This document shows positions 48,991 through 58,263 of a stretch of DNA of 64,000 bases, piece after piece. Position 1 is the first letter of the stretch, and the number at the start of each line of letters is the position of its first letter. The notes under the pieces were generated by a model. The model made no database searches. It was not told the DNA's origin and saw only the letters and a program-made list of their open reading frames with translations. Made by a program: the position numbers and the translations under genes. The stretch comes from Clitoria ternatea (Eukaryota; Streptophyta; Magnoliopsida; Fabales; Fabaceae), in assembly GCA_037962975.1 (NCBI GenBank), contig CM075676.1, positions 24,051,001 through 24,115,000 of the forward strand. Reading direction: 5' to 3'.

Positions 48991-49648
48991 GTTATACTGA
49001 ACTCCAAATTAATACTCTCGTGAAGTTCTTTATTTGGGAGTTTTATAGCTTATAATTCTGAGTCATCAATTCTTCAATTGAGATCTGACTCATAAACTCC
49101 GACACAAACAATTCACTCGGGTACGCCACAATCTAAGGCATTTTCACCCGAAATTCCTCAGTCGGAAATATTTGAAGAGGAATTTCTATTTTAAATCCTC
49201 ACTCTCAAGATCTCTCACGTGAAAATCTCACTCAGAGTTTATTCAAAGTGATAATCACCAAATGATACTGGGGGACAACATCAACGGTTTAACGAATAAT
49301 TTGAGGAATGAACTCTCGTCTAAACGATCTCACAATCATTCCCCTTAAGCCGTTCTTGAGGCACTAATGTGTTCCCTCACAAGCGGTGGTTTTATTATGA
49401 AATTCATTTCGCATGTATATGTCCGGTATGGAGATTTTGTTTTACAATCCGATCTTCATTACTTAAATCCGGAATAATACAATACACATGCAGTCCCTCT
49501 ATTAAAGTTGTTTTTCACTAAACAAGAATGGAGGTAAAAAACTCTTTTATTGATTCAATAAGAATTACAATTCGTGTAATAATCCGGAGCTGATCCCGGA
49601 ACACAGCGAATTCGAATCAATAAAACGAAAAAGGAAATAAGGAAGGCG
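48991..49648. other. Spacer and 3' flank of antisense gene A
   Basis: Contains a purine tract tgggggaca near 49269 and, on the minus strand, a possible AATAAA signal at about 49545-49552 just past the gene A stop. The motif aatccggagctgatcccgg near 49580-49600 recurs downstream of gene B near 54220. Confidence 0.5.
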
Positions 49649-50925
49649 CTACTCTTTTTGGCTTGAGTCTCCCTTCTTCCCTTTGCCTTTGTCTCCGGTC
49701 TTGCCTCCTTCAGTGCGAGAGCTTGATCCTGTACTTTTGGGCTTCAGGAGGGAAGGTCCCATTGATTGACCTTTAGGTAAAGGAGCAAACTTATAAGGAC
49801 TGTTAGGCGGACTCTCATGACGATTGTCAACGACAGCCACCAGTTTCCCTTGGTGAAACTCATAGAACGGATCAATACCGTTCAAATTAATTGACACCTT
49901 GGGATTCCGGTATAGCACTTGACGAACTGCCAACCCGAAAGCCTCCTTGACTGCTTGGTCACACATGTTTACAGCATCGTCCAAGTCTGCTTTCAGGGTC
50001 TTGACCTCGCCATTCGAATCCGCCAGCTTTAATAGCAGCTCCTTTTCCTTACGTGTCCAATCATCCACTCCTAGAGAATGGACGACCTTAGCCTCCTTCA
50101 ACCCCTCTTCCAGCTTTGAAGAGCGTTCCTTCTCCGTGCAGAGATGAGCATTGAGGTCAGCATTGATTTTCTTCTGATCAGAAACTTGACCCTCTAGCTC
50201 CTTGGCAAGATTTTTCAGTTTGGCAATTTCTTCATCCTTCTTCTGAGTTTCTTCTTTGGAAGTTTTTAATTTTCCTTCTAATTGGAGGATGATTGCCTTG
50301 TCCTTGCCAACCACTGAGGTGAGCCTCTCGTTTTCTTCTGTGAGCTCGCGAACCGACTTGAGGAGCTCGGATAACTCAGCCAAGTGCTTCTGTCCGTCGT
50401 CGCAAGCTCTGATCATTTCTTCACTCTTCAACGAGGGTTTCACCTTGGGTGAGGATTCGGGAACGCCCTCAGGAACGGAGCTCTCATACACCGGATGTTG
50501 GACAAGACCGGAACTATCTTCAAGAGGGCAAGAGGCTTTGGGCGCGAAATAAGTCGTTATTGGCTTCGCCCCATATGTTATAACACCACTCGGAGTATCC
50601 GGAATAGACCCTTCCGCTCTCTTTTCCTTAGCAGGCCCTGGCTCAGCAGCCCCTCTTGAAGTTTTTGGCTTTTTGGGCGAGGATTGATGGTCTGAGGTCT
50701 TCGAAGGATCACGCTTTGTCCTCTTCTTTTTCTCGACCACCTTCTCAGATCCGCCCTCGATCAGAGGAATATCGTCACCAGCAGATGAAGTTAATATTAT
50801 TGTCTCAGCAGTGGCCTTCTTAGAATTCCGCTTTGCCTGAATGTCATTTTCAGCCGCAACGGAAGTCTCTCTGGCCTTGAGTCCTTTTAGCCTATTCATC
50901 TCTGGTGACTCGCCCTGAATTTCAC
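49649..50925 (-). CDS. Antisense gene A, exon 2 (coiled-coil part)
   Basis: The second coding exon continues the Transposase_28-like protein of exon 1 and gives about 425 residues before the stop. It starts after a TGCAG acceptor and continues as EIQGESPEMNRLKGLKA. A Lys/Arg-rich stretch (KKKRTKRDPSK, SPKKPKTSRG) could be a nuclear localisation signal. A long heptad-rich coiled coil follows, then a conserved block (AFGLAVRQVLYRNP, DPFYEFHQGKLVAVVD) and a basic tail. The conserved block is shared with gene B. Full spliced protein: about 813 residues. The function is unknown; a structural or DNA/RNA-binding role is only a guess. Confidence 0.85.
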
Positions 50926-51010
50926 CTGCACAATCAAAAGACACAATCAGGGACGTAAAATTTTCAAGGCAAATGACATAATAACCCATGAAGAATGGCA
51001 GGGAAATTAC
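50926..51010 (-). other. Intron of antisense gene A (85 bp)
   Basis: On the minus strand it runs from GTAATTTCCC to TTGATTGTGCAG and splits an Arg codon after its first base. Gene B has an 88-bp intron at the identical position and phase. Confidence 0.85.
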
Positions 51011-52175
51011 GTAAATACTCCTCGCGAGTAGACTTTGATCCTAACAAACGCCTGCAGGAGAAAAATTGGTGTGAGGCTGTGTAGGACTGCAGAGCCGAAA
51101 GAACAGAGATCGAAGTTGGGCTCAGTTCGTCCTCCTCGGTATAGTACGCTTGGGAGGTCAACAAAAAATGTTCGTGCGTCCAAGTCACTGGGAATTTTGG
51201 AATCCCATCTTCAGTTAACCAAAAAATTGATTCATTCGGATGGACGCTAATCTTCGTGAAATAGGACTTGAATGAACGCCCATCAACTTTGGCGGAGTCA
51301 GTGTACGCCTCGAAGTTGATGATCTTGGAGATAGTCCGGAGGGATATCAAGCTCACTCCTCCTTTCTCCTTATTCGCACGACGGACCACTTGAGTGAAGT
51401 AGAAAAGCATGGCCACCGTCGGTTTAAAGTTGAAGTGCTCCCCAAGCACTTCAAGAGAGCGGACCAATCCCCATCCATTAGGGTGAAGTTGCGAGGGGGC
51501 GCAGTCCAAGAATCTCAGGACTCCCATCTCAAACTTCGTCAAGGGGAAACGCACACCCAAGTTCAGAAATAGAAAATCATACATGAACAAGGACCTCTCG
51601 TCCGGTGTGTGGCATATCCGTACCGATGGAAGGGGAGCGAATACATTAAAACACCATTTGTATTTGTCCTTCTTCCAAACGGTAAACCGCGGCTCCAGCT
51701 CCCCTTCATCCTCCCGAGCGTGGACGGACGGCGTCTCACGAAATTCCTCAGCCACCCAGCTGAATGGGCGTTTCTGTTGGAATTTCACCCAGTCTATCCG
51801 GTGTGCAACCACATTGCAGAGGCCGGATTGGGTCTTCAAGATATACTTCTCGGAAGGGGATTCCCCTTCAGACGATTTTCTCCCAGTGGTTTTCTTTGTC
51901 ACCATTGTGAAAGCTTTGATGCTGCGATAAAATTTCACATCATCAGAGAGATACAAATCCCCACTTTCGACACTCTCACTGGAGGAGGAAGACTCTGAAG
52001 AGGGTATAATCACCCTTCGCCTTTGATATTGCGACTCCTCCCCCCCTGTATACTGTGGCCTCGATTGGAAGATCACTGGGATCCTCCCACCACGAACATT
52101 AGGGTTTTGAGCCAAAGCCCTTCCTCCTCTTCCTCTAGGGCTAACGCCACTGAAGCTAACACCCTTCCTAGCCAT
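51011..52175 (-). CDS. Antisense gene A, exon 1 (Transposase_28-like domain)
   Basis: The exon encodes 388 residues from MARKGVSF. I chose this start because an upstream in-frame Met at 52259 lies in sequence with a splice-donor-like CTTAG|GTAAC and has no counterpart in gene B. The N-terminus is Arg/Gly-rich, then Ser-rich. From about residue 110 to 389 runs a domain shared with gene B, including FLNLGVRFPLTKFEMGVLRF (about 203-222) and APSQLHPNGWGL (226-237). These match the plant Transposase_28 family ('putative gypsy type transposon'). Antisense extra frames are known in some Tat-lineage elements. The role in the cell is unknown. Confidence 0.85.
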
Positions 52176-52479
52176 TCTCAAATATTGAAAAGAGATGCAA
52201 AAAACGAAGGGAAAGTGGTTACCTAAGGATAGTGAATTAAAATTCACAGAGGCGGACACGAAGAACTTCTTGGGACTTTTGCAGAGGTTCGTCGAGGAAG
52301 CAAGAAGAAATGGTAACTGAGATTGCCAAATATGCCTGTATCAGGGCACAAAAATTTTTCAAATATTCACTAAACACAATCTGTCGTTTACCCCCAAACG
52401 ACTCCCCGTTTAGTGGACCAAAATTGTCGTTTAGTACCTCATGGCGCGAAAATGCCATCATTTTGTCACAGAGCCATCG

Positions 52480-52620
52480 AAATGGGCCTATTAAAACCAA
52501 ATATGAGGCCCAACAAAACTATGCGTGACAGTTACTAAGACATGCGCACTTAATGCAATAATGGCGCGCCCACGTGAATTAAGGCATTAAATGTCCAATC
52601 ATTAGAAACGTGGCCACCAT
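52480..52620 (-). promoter_or_regulatory. Putative promoter module of antisense gene A
   Basis: Contains gggcc-type motifs near 52486 and 52510 and a CACGTG G-box at 52571-52576 in context cccacgtgaattaaggc, followed by a shared attaa/tgtc/aatcat stretch. A matching module lies upstream of gene B. The direction of action is inferred from the gene arrangement. Confidence 0.5.
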
Positions 52621-52639
52621 TACCCGAATACCAAGGGTT

Positions 52640-52890
52640 GCGAAATTCGATAAACTTCTGATATTTCCATTGTGGAATCCGCCCTTAAAATTTCATCACT
52701 ACGGAACATGGTTCCCAGAACGGATATTTACACTTCGGTGCAAATCCGAAATCCAGACGTACTATGATCAATATAGCTCATATGAGCAAGTCAACTGCTT
52801 CCTCACATCAGCTAGGGGGCTAGTAGAGGTAAGACTCGGATTTCGGATGAAGCGAAAATTGGAAATTGAATCCGCACTCCCTTGATTGGA
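52640..52890. other. Junction segment between the gene A promoter and array 2
   Basis: Contains ctcacatcagctaggggg near 52802, which resembles ctcacacaagctagggga directly before the 3' LTR at 57510. This supports a duplicated module. No gene seen. Confidence 0.5.
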
Positions 52891-52897
52891 AAGATTC

Positions 52898-53790
52898 ACC
52901 AGGACGGATGATCTCAATCACTTATTCAGTGATTCGATGATGTAACTCCTGGTACGAAGAGCTCCAATAATCACACCAGGACGGATGATCTCAATCACTT
53001 ATTCAGTGATTCGATGATGTAACTCCTGGTACGAAGAGCTCCAATAATCACACCAGGACGGATGATCTCAATCACTTATTCAGTGATTCGATGATGTAAC
53101 TCCTGGTACGAAGAGCTCCACTAATCATTCCAGGACGGATGATCTCAATCACATATTTTGCGATTCGATGGTGTAACTCCTGGTGTGAATCATTCCAGGA
53201 CGGATGATCCCAATCACCTATAAAGTGATTCGACGATGCAACTCCTGGTATGAACAATTCTCATCATCATACTTACGATGAAAGTATTCACTCAATCCGT
53301 ACTCCTACGATTGAAAAATGTCTCCAGGATGGATTATCTAAATCACTTAATCTGTGATCTGACGATGTAACTCTTGACGATGTGTACTTTTCCAGAACGG
53401 ATAACCTCAGTCACCCATTATGTGATCTGACGATGTAACTCCTAACGCGGTGTACCTGCCCAGGACGGATGATCTCAATCACCCATGCTGTGATCTGACG
53501 ATGTAACTCCTGGCGCCATACACACCCAAAGGACGGATGATCTCAATCACCTAATATGCGACCTGATGATGTAGTTCCTGGTATCGTACACATCCCCAAG
53601 ACGGATGATCTCAATCACTTATGAAGTGATTTAATGATAAAACACCTGGCATGATCAATACTCATAACCATCTTTATGATGGAAAATTCTGAAAGTCAAT
53701 CCGCACTTTCGCTTTCTAGTGGTATTCTCCCAGGACGGATACTCTTTATCACCTATTCTGTGATACAACGACGTAACTCCTGGTGTAGAA
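52898..53790. repeat. Stem-loop repeat array 2 (CAGGACGGAT family)
   Basis: Eleven units start near 52900, 52977, 53054, 53131, 53196, 53333, 53391, 53460, 53529, 53597 and 53732. The first four have a 77-bp period. Each core of about 54 bases is bounded by CCAGGA and TCCTGG (an outer stem) and contains an inner stem such as AATCAC/GTGATT around a 6-7-base loop. The segments cggatgatctc and gatgatgtaac between the stems are nearly invariant. The array lies downstream of antisense gene B. Confidence 0.93.
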
Positions 53791-54266
53791 AAAACTCCCA
53801 TCATCATCCTTGCAGTTCCTTGCAGTTCCCTAAACTTGGAACACCACTTCCTTGCAGTTCCCTAAACTTGGAACAATATTATCATCTCCTGTAAGAATAT
53901 TACGGATTAGAAGCAGTCATCCGTCCTGTTACACTACTTTGCTAAACAACGGATCGACCCATCTTTCCCCAAAAGAATTAAGGATCATGCCCTGGAGACA
54001 GGCACCTTCTTCTTAATACACACTTGGGGACATGTATATTTTTATCCTTTCTAAATTTTATTTGTTGTTTAATCTTCCGAGGCTATTATTTCAATCCGGC
54101 CTTAAGATTAATTATACAGAACGGATTAGAAACGATTTAAATATACATGAAACGACAAGACAAATTTCTTCAACCAAAATTCATTCATTGAAATGAAATT
54201 ACATACAATAGTTCAAAATCCGGAGTTGATCCCGGTACACAACTATACATGTAAATGAAAACAAAA
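53791..54266. other. Spacer and 3' flank of antisense gene B
   Basis: Includes a short duplication of ttccttgcagttccctaaacttggaac near 53813-53874, a purine tract cttggggaca near 54022, and aatccggagttgatcccgg near 54220 that matches the gene A 3' flank. Confidence 0.6.
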
Positions 54267-55582
54267 TTACGGAGGAGGAATCTGTTCTTCAGTTTTTTGC
54301 GCCTCCTCAGCACAAGGCTCTTGTCCCCCTTCCTTTGGAACCTCCGCAGGAGTCTCACCTCCAGGAGCCTCAGCCCTTTCTTCAGAAGAGGGAACCTCGG
54401 GCACAGGAAAGACGTAATCAGGTCCCATAGATTGACCCTCAGGAAGAGGAGCCAAACCATACAAGGACGTCGGTGGATCCTCGTGACGACCATCCACCAC
54501 TGCGACTAACTTTCCCCCATGGAATTCATAGTACGGATCCATTCCATAAAGGTTAAGTTTCGCAGTGGGGTTGCGGTAGAAGACTTGGCGTATAGCTAGG
54601 CCGAAGGACTCTTCAACAGCCCGGCTGCATATGTCAACAGCTTCTTCTCTCTCAGCTTTCGCTGTAGCCAATTCTCCCCGCAACTTGGACAGCTCCTCAC
54701 TAGACACCTCGAACTCCGCATTCCTAGCCTTCAATCCCTCTATCTCAAGAAGGAGCTTCTTCTCCCTTTGAGACCACTCCTCAGCATCAGCTTTATGTTT
54801 ATCCTGGCTGCTACGGAGTTCTTCCTCCTTCTCTGCCACCTTGCCTTCCAAGTTTTTAAGATCGCCTTTGAGCTTGAGATTCTCTTTAGTTACGAGATCC
54901 CCAAACTCCTTAGACTTGTTAAGACGATCTTCCATTAACTTCATGGCGGCTTTGTCCTTGTCTGAGGAAAGGTTGAGCTCTTCTAATTTTTCACTTAGCT
55001 CCTCAACCTTGTCGACGTTCTTAGCCAACTCGCTGACGGAAGATAGCAATCCAGCAAGTTCGGCTAGCTGCCACCTTCCGGCCTCACACGCTTCTTCAAT
55101 TTCTTTAACACTAAGCGTAGGCCGGAGTTTGTACATCGGTGGTGGAAGAGTGGCAGGAGTAGAACCTTCGTAGGAGAGGAAGGGGGTGAGAAACGAGGTC
55201 GTTGGGAAGGAGGTCGGATTTGACCCAGAAGCCCCAGCAGCAGTTTCTTTATTAAGACTAGAGGGAGCACCAACTGCTTCCGAGGTTTCAACAAGCTTAC
55301 CCTCCGAAGTTTTGCGCTTTTTGGACGGGCCTCCCACTGAGTCATTCTTGATTTTTCTTCTCCTCTCAGAAACTGGAGGATGACCCGTGGATTCATCAGC
55401 GGCAGAAGAACCGCCCTCAACCAACGGAACGTCCCCTTCAGCATCCGAGGTCAGTATTATTAACTCAGGACGATCCTTGGTTGAGGGCCTGGGCTTCACT
55501 TCATTCTCACGGGAAACGGATTTACCAGCCGCCTTGAATTTCTTCAATTTGTCCATTTCTGGAGTTTCCTGTTCTATTTCAC
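54267..55582 (-). CDS. Antisense gene B, exon 2 (coiled-coil part)
   Basis: About 438 residues after the splice, opening EIEQETPEMDKLKKFKA, clearly parallel to gene A. It continues with a basic patch (SERRRKIKND, PSKKRKTSEG) that could direct nuclear import, then a long coiled coil (about 55020 down to 54660). The conserved block SFGLAIRQVFYRNP / DPYYEFHGGKLVAVVD is followed by a Glu/Pro-rich acidic tail, unlike the basic tail of gene A. Full spliced protein: about 728 residues. Function unknown. Confidence 0.85.
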
Positions 55583-55670
55583 CTACATGAACAAACACAA
55601 GATGTCAGCAACTATAAATATTCTATATATATTTGGTAAAGGAGGAAAGATGAAATAAAACGAGAAGTAC
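55583..55670 (-). other. Intron of antisense gene B (88 bp)
   Basis: On the minus strand it runs from GTACTTCTCG to GTTCATGTAG, at the same position and phase (after the first base of an Arg codon) as in gene A. Confidence 0.85.
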
Positions 55671-56541
55671 GCAAATATTCCTCCCGGACTCCGCTTGAGC
55701 TACTTAGCAAACGCCTACACGAGAAGACGTGACGACCTGTAGTATGCGATTCAAGTGCGAACAACACTCTCGACGTCTCTCGAGACAGATCGGATTGATC
55801 AGTGTAGTACGCGTGTGAGCTCAAGAGGAAATGTTTGTGTGTCCAACTCAGGGGAAATTTGTCAACATCCTCTTCGTCCTTCCAAAATTTCGGTTTGCCC
55901 TTCTTAATGGAGATGCGAGTGAAGTAGGTCTTAAACGACTTCCCATCAACCTTGGCCGAATCAGTATAAGACTCAAAGTTCACAAAAGAACAGAGAGTCC
56001 GGAGTGTCACCAGACCAACTCCGCCCTGCTTATTCGCCCTTCGAACTACCTGAGTGTAGTAGAACAGCATCGCTACAGTTGGCGTGAAATTGAAGTGCTC
56101 CCCAAGCACTTCGAGAGCTCGGATGAGGCCCCAACCGTTGGGATGAAGTTGGGAGGGTGCACAGTTCAAAAACCTCAAAACACCCATCTGGAGTTCGGTT
56201 AATGGGAAGCGGACACCCAAATAATGAAAGATGAAGTCGTACATGTACACTAAACGATCGTTGGGGACGACATGACATATCCGCTCTGTCGGAAGTGGTG
56301 CGTAAACCCTATACCACTTTTTTGTCTCTTCATCCGTACTCAGCGTGAACCTCGGTTGAATTCGAGATCCCTCCTCATCCGCATGACGAGAGGCCAAGTC
56401 CTTAAATTCGCTGGACACCCAACAGAAAGGCCATTTAGCCTGAACCTCCTCCCAATTCAGCCTCGAAGCAACTACGCTGAAGAGACCTTCAGCTGTCTTC
56501 GAAATGGCACTATCTCCAGAAGATCCTTCTCCAGTTGCCAT
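55671..56541 (-). CDS. Antisense gene B, exon 1 (Transposase_28-like domain)
   Basis: 290 residues from MATGEGSSGD. It lacks the long Arg/Gly/Ser N-terminus of gene A and starts almost directly at the shared domain. Conserved segments include HYLGVRFPLTELQMGVLRF (about 106-124), APSQLHPNGWGL (128-139) and YTDSAKVDGKSFK (192-204). By eye roughly half of all residues match gene A, more in the core. The shared intron shows the two arose by duplication of a gene that already had it. Both frames remain open, which suggests selection to keep them, but youth of the element could also explain it. Confidence 0.85.
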
Positions 56542-56861
56542 TGGAAATATCTAGACCGAACTCCTTAATCTATGATAAGAAATAAAATGTCGTCAGAAAG
56601 TTGCAATCATTACTCACTGCATTTTAAAAGCAATTACAATCAGAGGGCGACTCTGAGAAGGGAAAGGTCACTTCCCGCAGTGAGTAAGATCCCCTTTCTG
56701 AGCGACGCGGTTCAGTCTTAGGAAGAATCACAAGGATTCTTCCCCACAACTATTAGGGTTGAGGGAAACTGATTCCCCCCCCTTTTTGATGAAGCCTACT
56801 TTCTATAACTATGAGTAGCAAGTCAAAGCGAAACTAAAGCGACAAGGAAAAGATAGTTACC
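56542..56861 (-). other. 5' leader of antisense gene B, possible UTR intron
   Basis: A donor-like GAG|GTAACTATC lies at about 56861 on the minus strand, and acceptor-like AG sites lie shortly before the ATG at 56541. Gene A has a similar CTTAG|GTAAC. Presence of an intron is an inference. Confidence 0.4.
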
Positions 56862-56991
56862 TCAGATGACAGTGATGAATTTGAGGAACGAAGAAACCCT
56901 CGCAATGTAGGTAATAAACTTCCTTGCAAAATTTCTGCAGAGTTTCGTTGAGAAAGCAAAAGCAAGTGGAACCCAGAATCCACTAAGTATT

Positions 56992-57002
56992 CCTTTTATA
57001 GG
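56992..57002 (-). promoter_or_regulatory. TATA box of antisense gene B
   Basis: CCTATAAAAGG on the minus strand, about 450 bp before the ATG and about 130 bp before the donor-like site. It predicts transcription start near 56960-56970. Confidence 0.6.
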
Positions 57003-57109
57003 AAACAAAGAGGACCGGTTACCTCCTCTTGAAGTTGTGTCGTTCTCGATAAAACGCACCTGTTCACAAGCGAAACGACACAACCGTTCCAAATTCTTGG
57101 GCGCCAAAA

Positions 57110-57270
57110 CGATAGCAACTCAGCAAAGGGCTATCCACTGGGCCCAAAAGTTTTGAAAACTTCAGGCCCATTAAACCCAAAACGACGGTTAATGAGATTT
57201 TCATCTCAGACGCAATAATTGCCTGCCCACGTGATTAAAAGCATTAATGTCTAATCATGCAACGCAATTT
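57110..57270 (-). promoter_or_regulatory. Putative promoter module of antisense gene B
   Basis: Contains ggcccattaaacccaaaacg near 57165 and a CACGTG G-box at 57228-57233 in context cccacgtgattaaaagcatt. It parallels the module upstream of gene A in the order and spacing of shared words. Confidence 0.5.
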
Positions 57271-57518
57271 ACGCTTTACAGCCGTTACACAAACTTCAAG
57301 AGCTTTCAATTCCAATAAACTCTTGAAATTCTCACACAACGAATCTTTGTCTGAATCCGTTGTGACAGTACCGAAAGGTCTTTTCTATTAAACTCAGAGC
57401 GGTTCTTTACGAATGACAACAGATGCTAAGGAACTGTTACACACGTAAGCTTACCGATATTAAGACCTCTCGCAAGTTGAGTAGCTTATGTGAACAACTA
57501 TTCAGTCCCTCACACAAG

Positions 57519-57529
57519 CTAGGGGACAT
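57519..57529 (+). other. Putative polypurine tract
   Basis: aggggaca lies directly before the 3' LTR (57531), where the plus-strand primer is expected. It is short, so the call is tentative. Confidence 0.45.
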
Positions 57530-57530
57530 A

Positions 57531-58263
57531 TGATCCGGTCTCAATACCGGTATCCGATCTGCTATACATATCTCAACGTCTTTGATAAGACATCTACGTG
57601 TAACCGGTGTCATCGGTATACATCCGAACTGTAATTCCGTATCAGGCGTTCTCCCTATACCGGTTGTTCAGGATAACACCATGACATCGGATAATACACA
57701 CGTCACTGTGCAAAAGACAAGGATTGTTGCTACAGGGATCAATCAATAATTCCCTGCACTACGAGCCAAATTCTGCTCACGGGAATGGTCAACTTGTTCC
57801 CTAATCCTAGTCTACATTCTCTATGCTCAATATAAAATAGCCATTTGACCCAATCATGCAGGTAAGTGCGCAATATAATAATGCTAATGGGAGTTGGTGG
57901 TTCCCCACCAACGAGTCCTCGTTAATCGAGCCAATCAGGTATATGAACTAACTTCATGATTGAAGTTAGAGAGCTTCTTCTTCAGCTCTTTTACGACTGA
58001 TTCCTCTCTGAATACATTCCTTACCTGGAATATAATCACTGACTTGAGCGTCGGAGAATCTTTGCAGGTGACACCACCATTCGCCCACTTCAACGCGTTA
58101 GGTCGGTGTGAAGGATCTCCAGAACGCCCAATCCGCTCACCTCATTCAAGGACAACGGATACCCACATCGGATACACATACATCCGGTCTACTAGACGGT
58201 ATTGACATACTATTCGTGACTGGCTTGAGATCGGATCTCTTGACCCCGGTCCAGGACAGATCA
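57531..58263 (+). repeat. 3' LTR of the Tat element
   Basis: 733 bp, nearly identical to 41774-42506 and followed by the AGATC target duplication at 58264-58268. Confidence 0.95.

Larger units (their letters stand above)
41774..58263 (+). mobile_element. Complete young Tat-lineage Ty3/gypsy retrotransposon, 16,490 bp
   Basis: Two 733-bp LTRs differ by two bases by eye. The target duplication AGATC is perfect (41769-41773 and 58264-58268). The order is 5' LTR, PBS, one gag-pol frame (42572-48043), a 9.5-kb 3' region with two antisense two-exon genes and stem-loop repeat arrays, a short purine tract, and the 3' LTR. The dual RNase H of pol and the PBS type place it in the Tat (Ogre/Retand-like) group. 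Pol appears intact and the LTRs nearly identical, so it transposed recently and may still be autonomous. It sits inside the solo LTR. Confidence 0.95.

Noticed and set aside
49947..50552. Plus-strand open frames opposite antisense gene A
   Set aside because: They are shadows of the coding minus strand; the minus strand has the conserved domain, intron and paralogue.
52898..53790. CRISPR-like reading of the regular repeat array
   Set aside because: The DNA is a plant retrotransposon, the spacers are not unique sequences but diverged parts of the same unit, and no cas genes exist.
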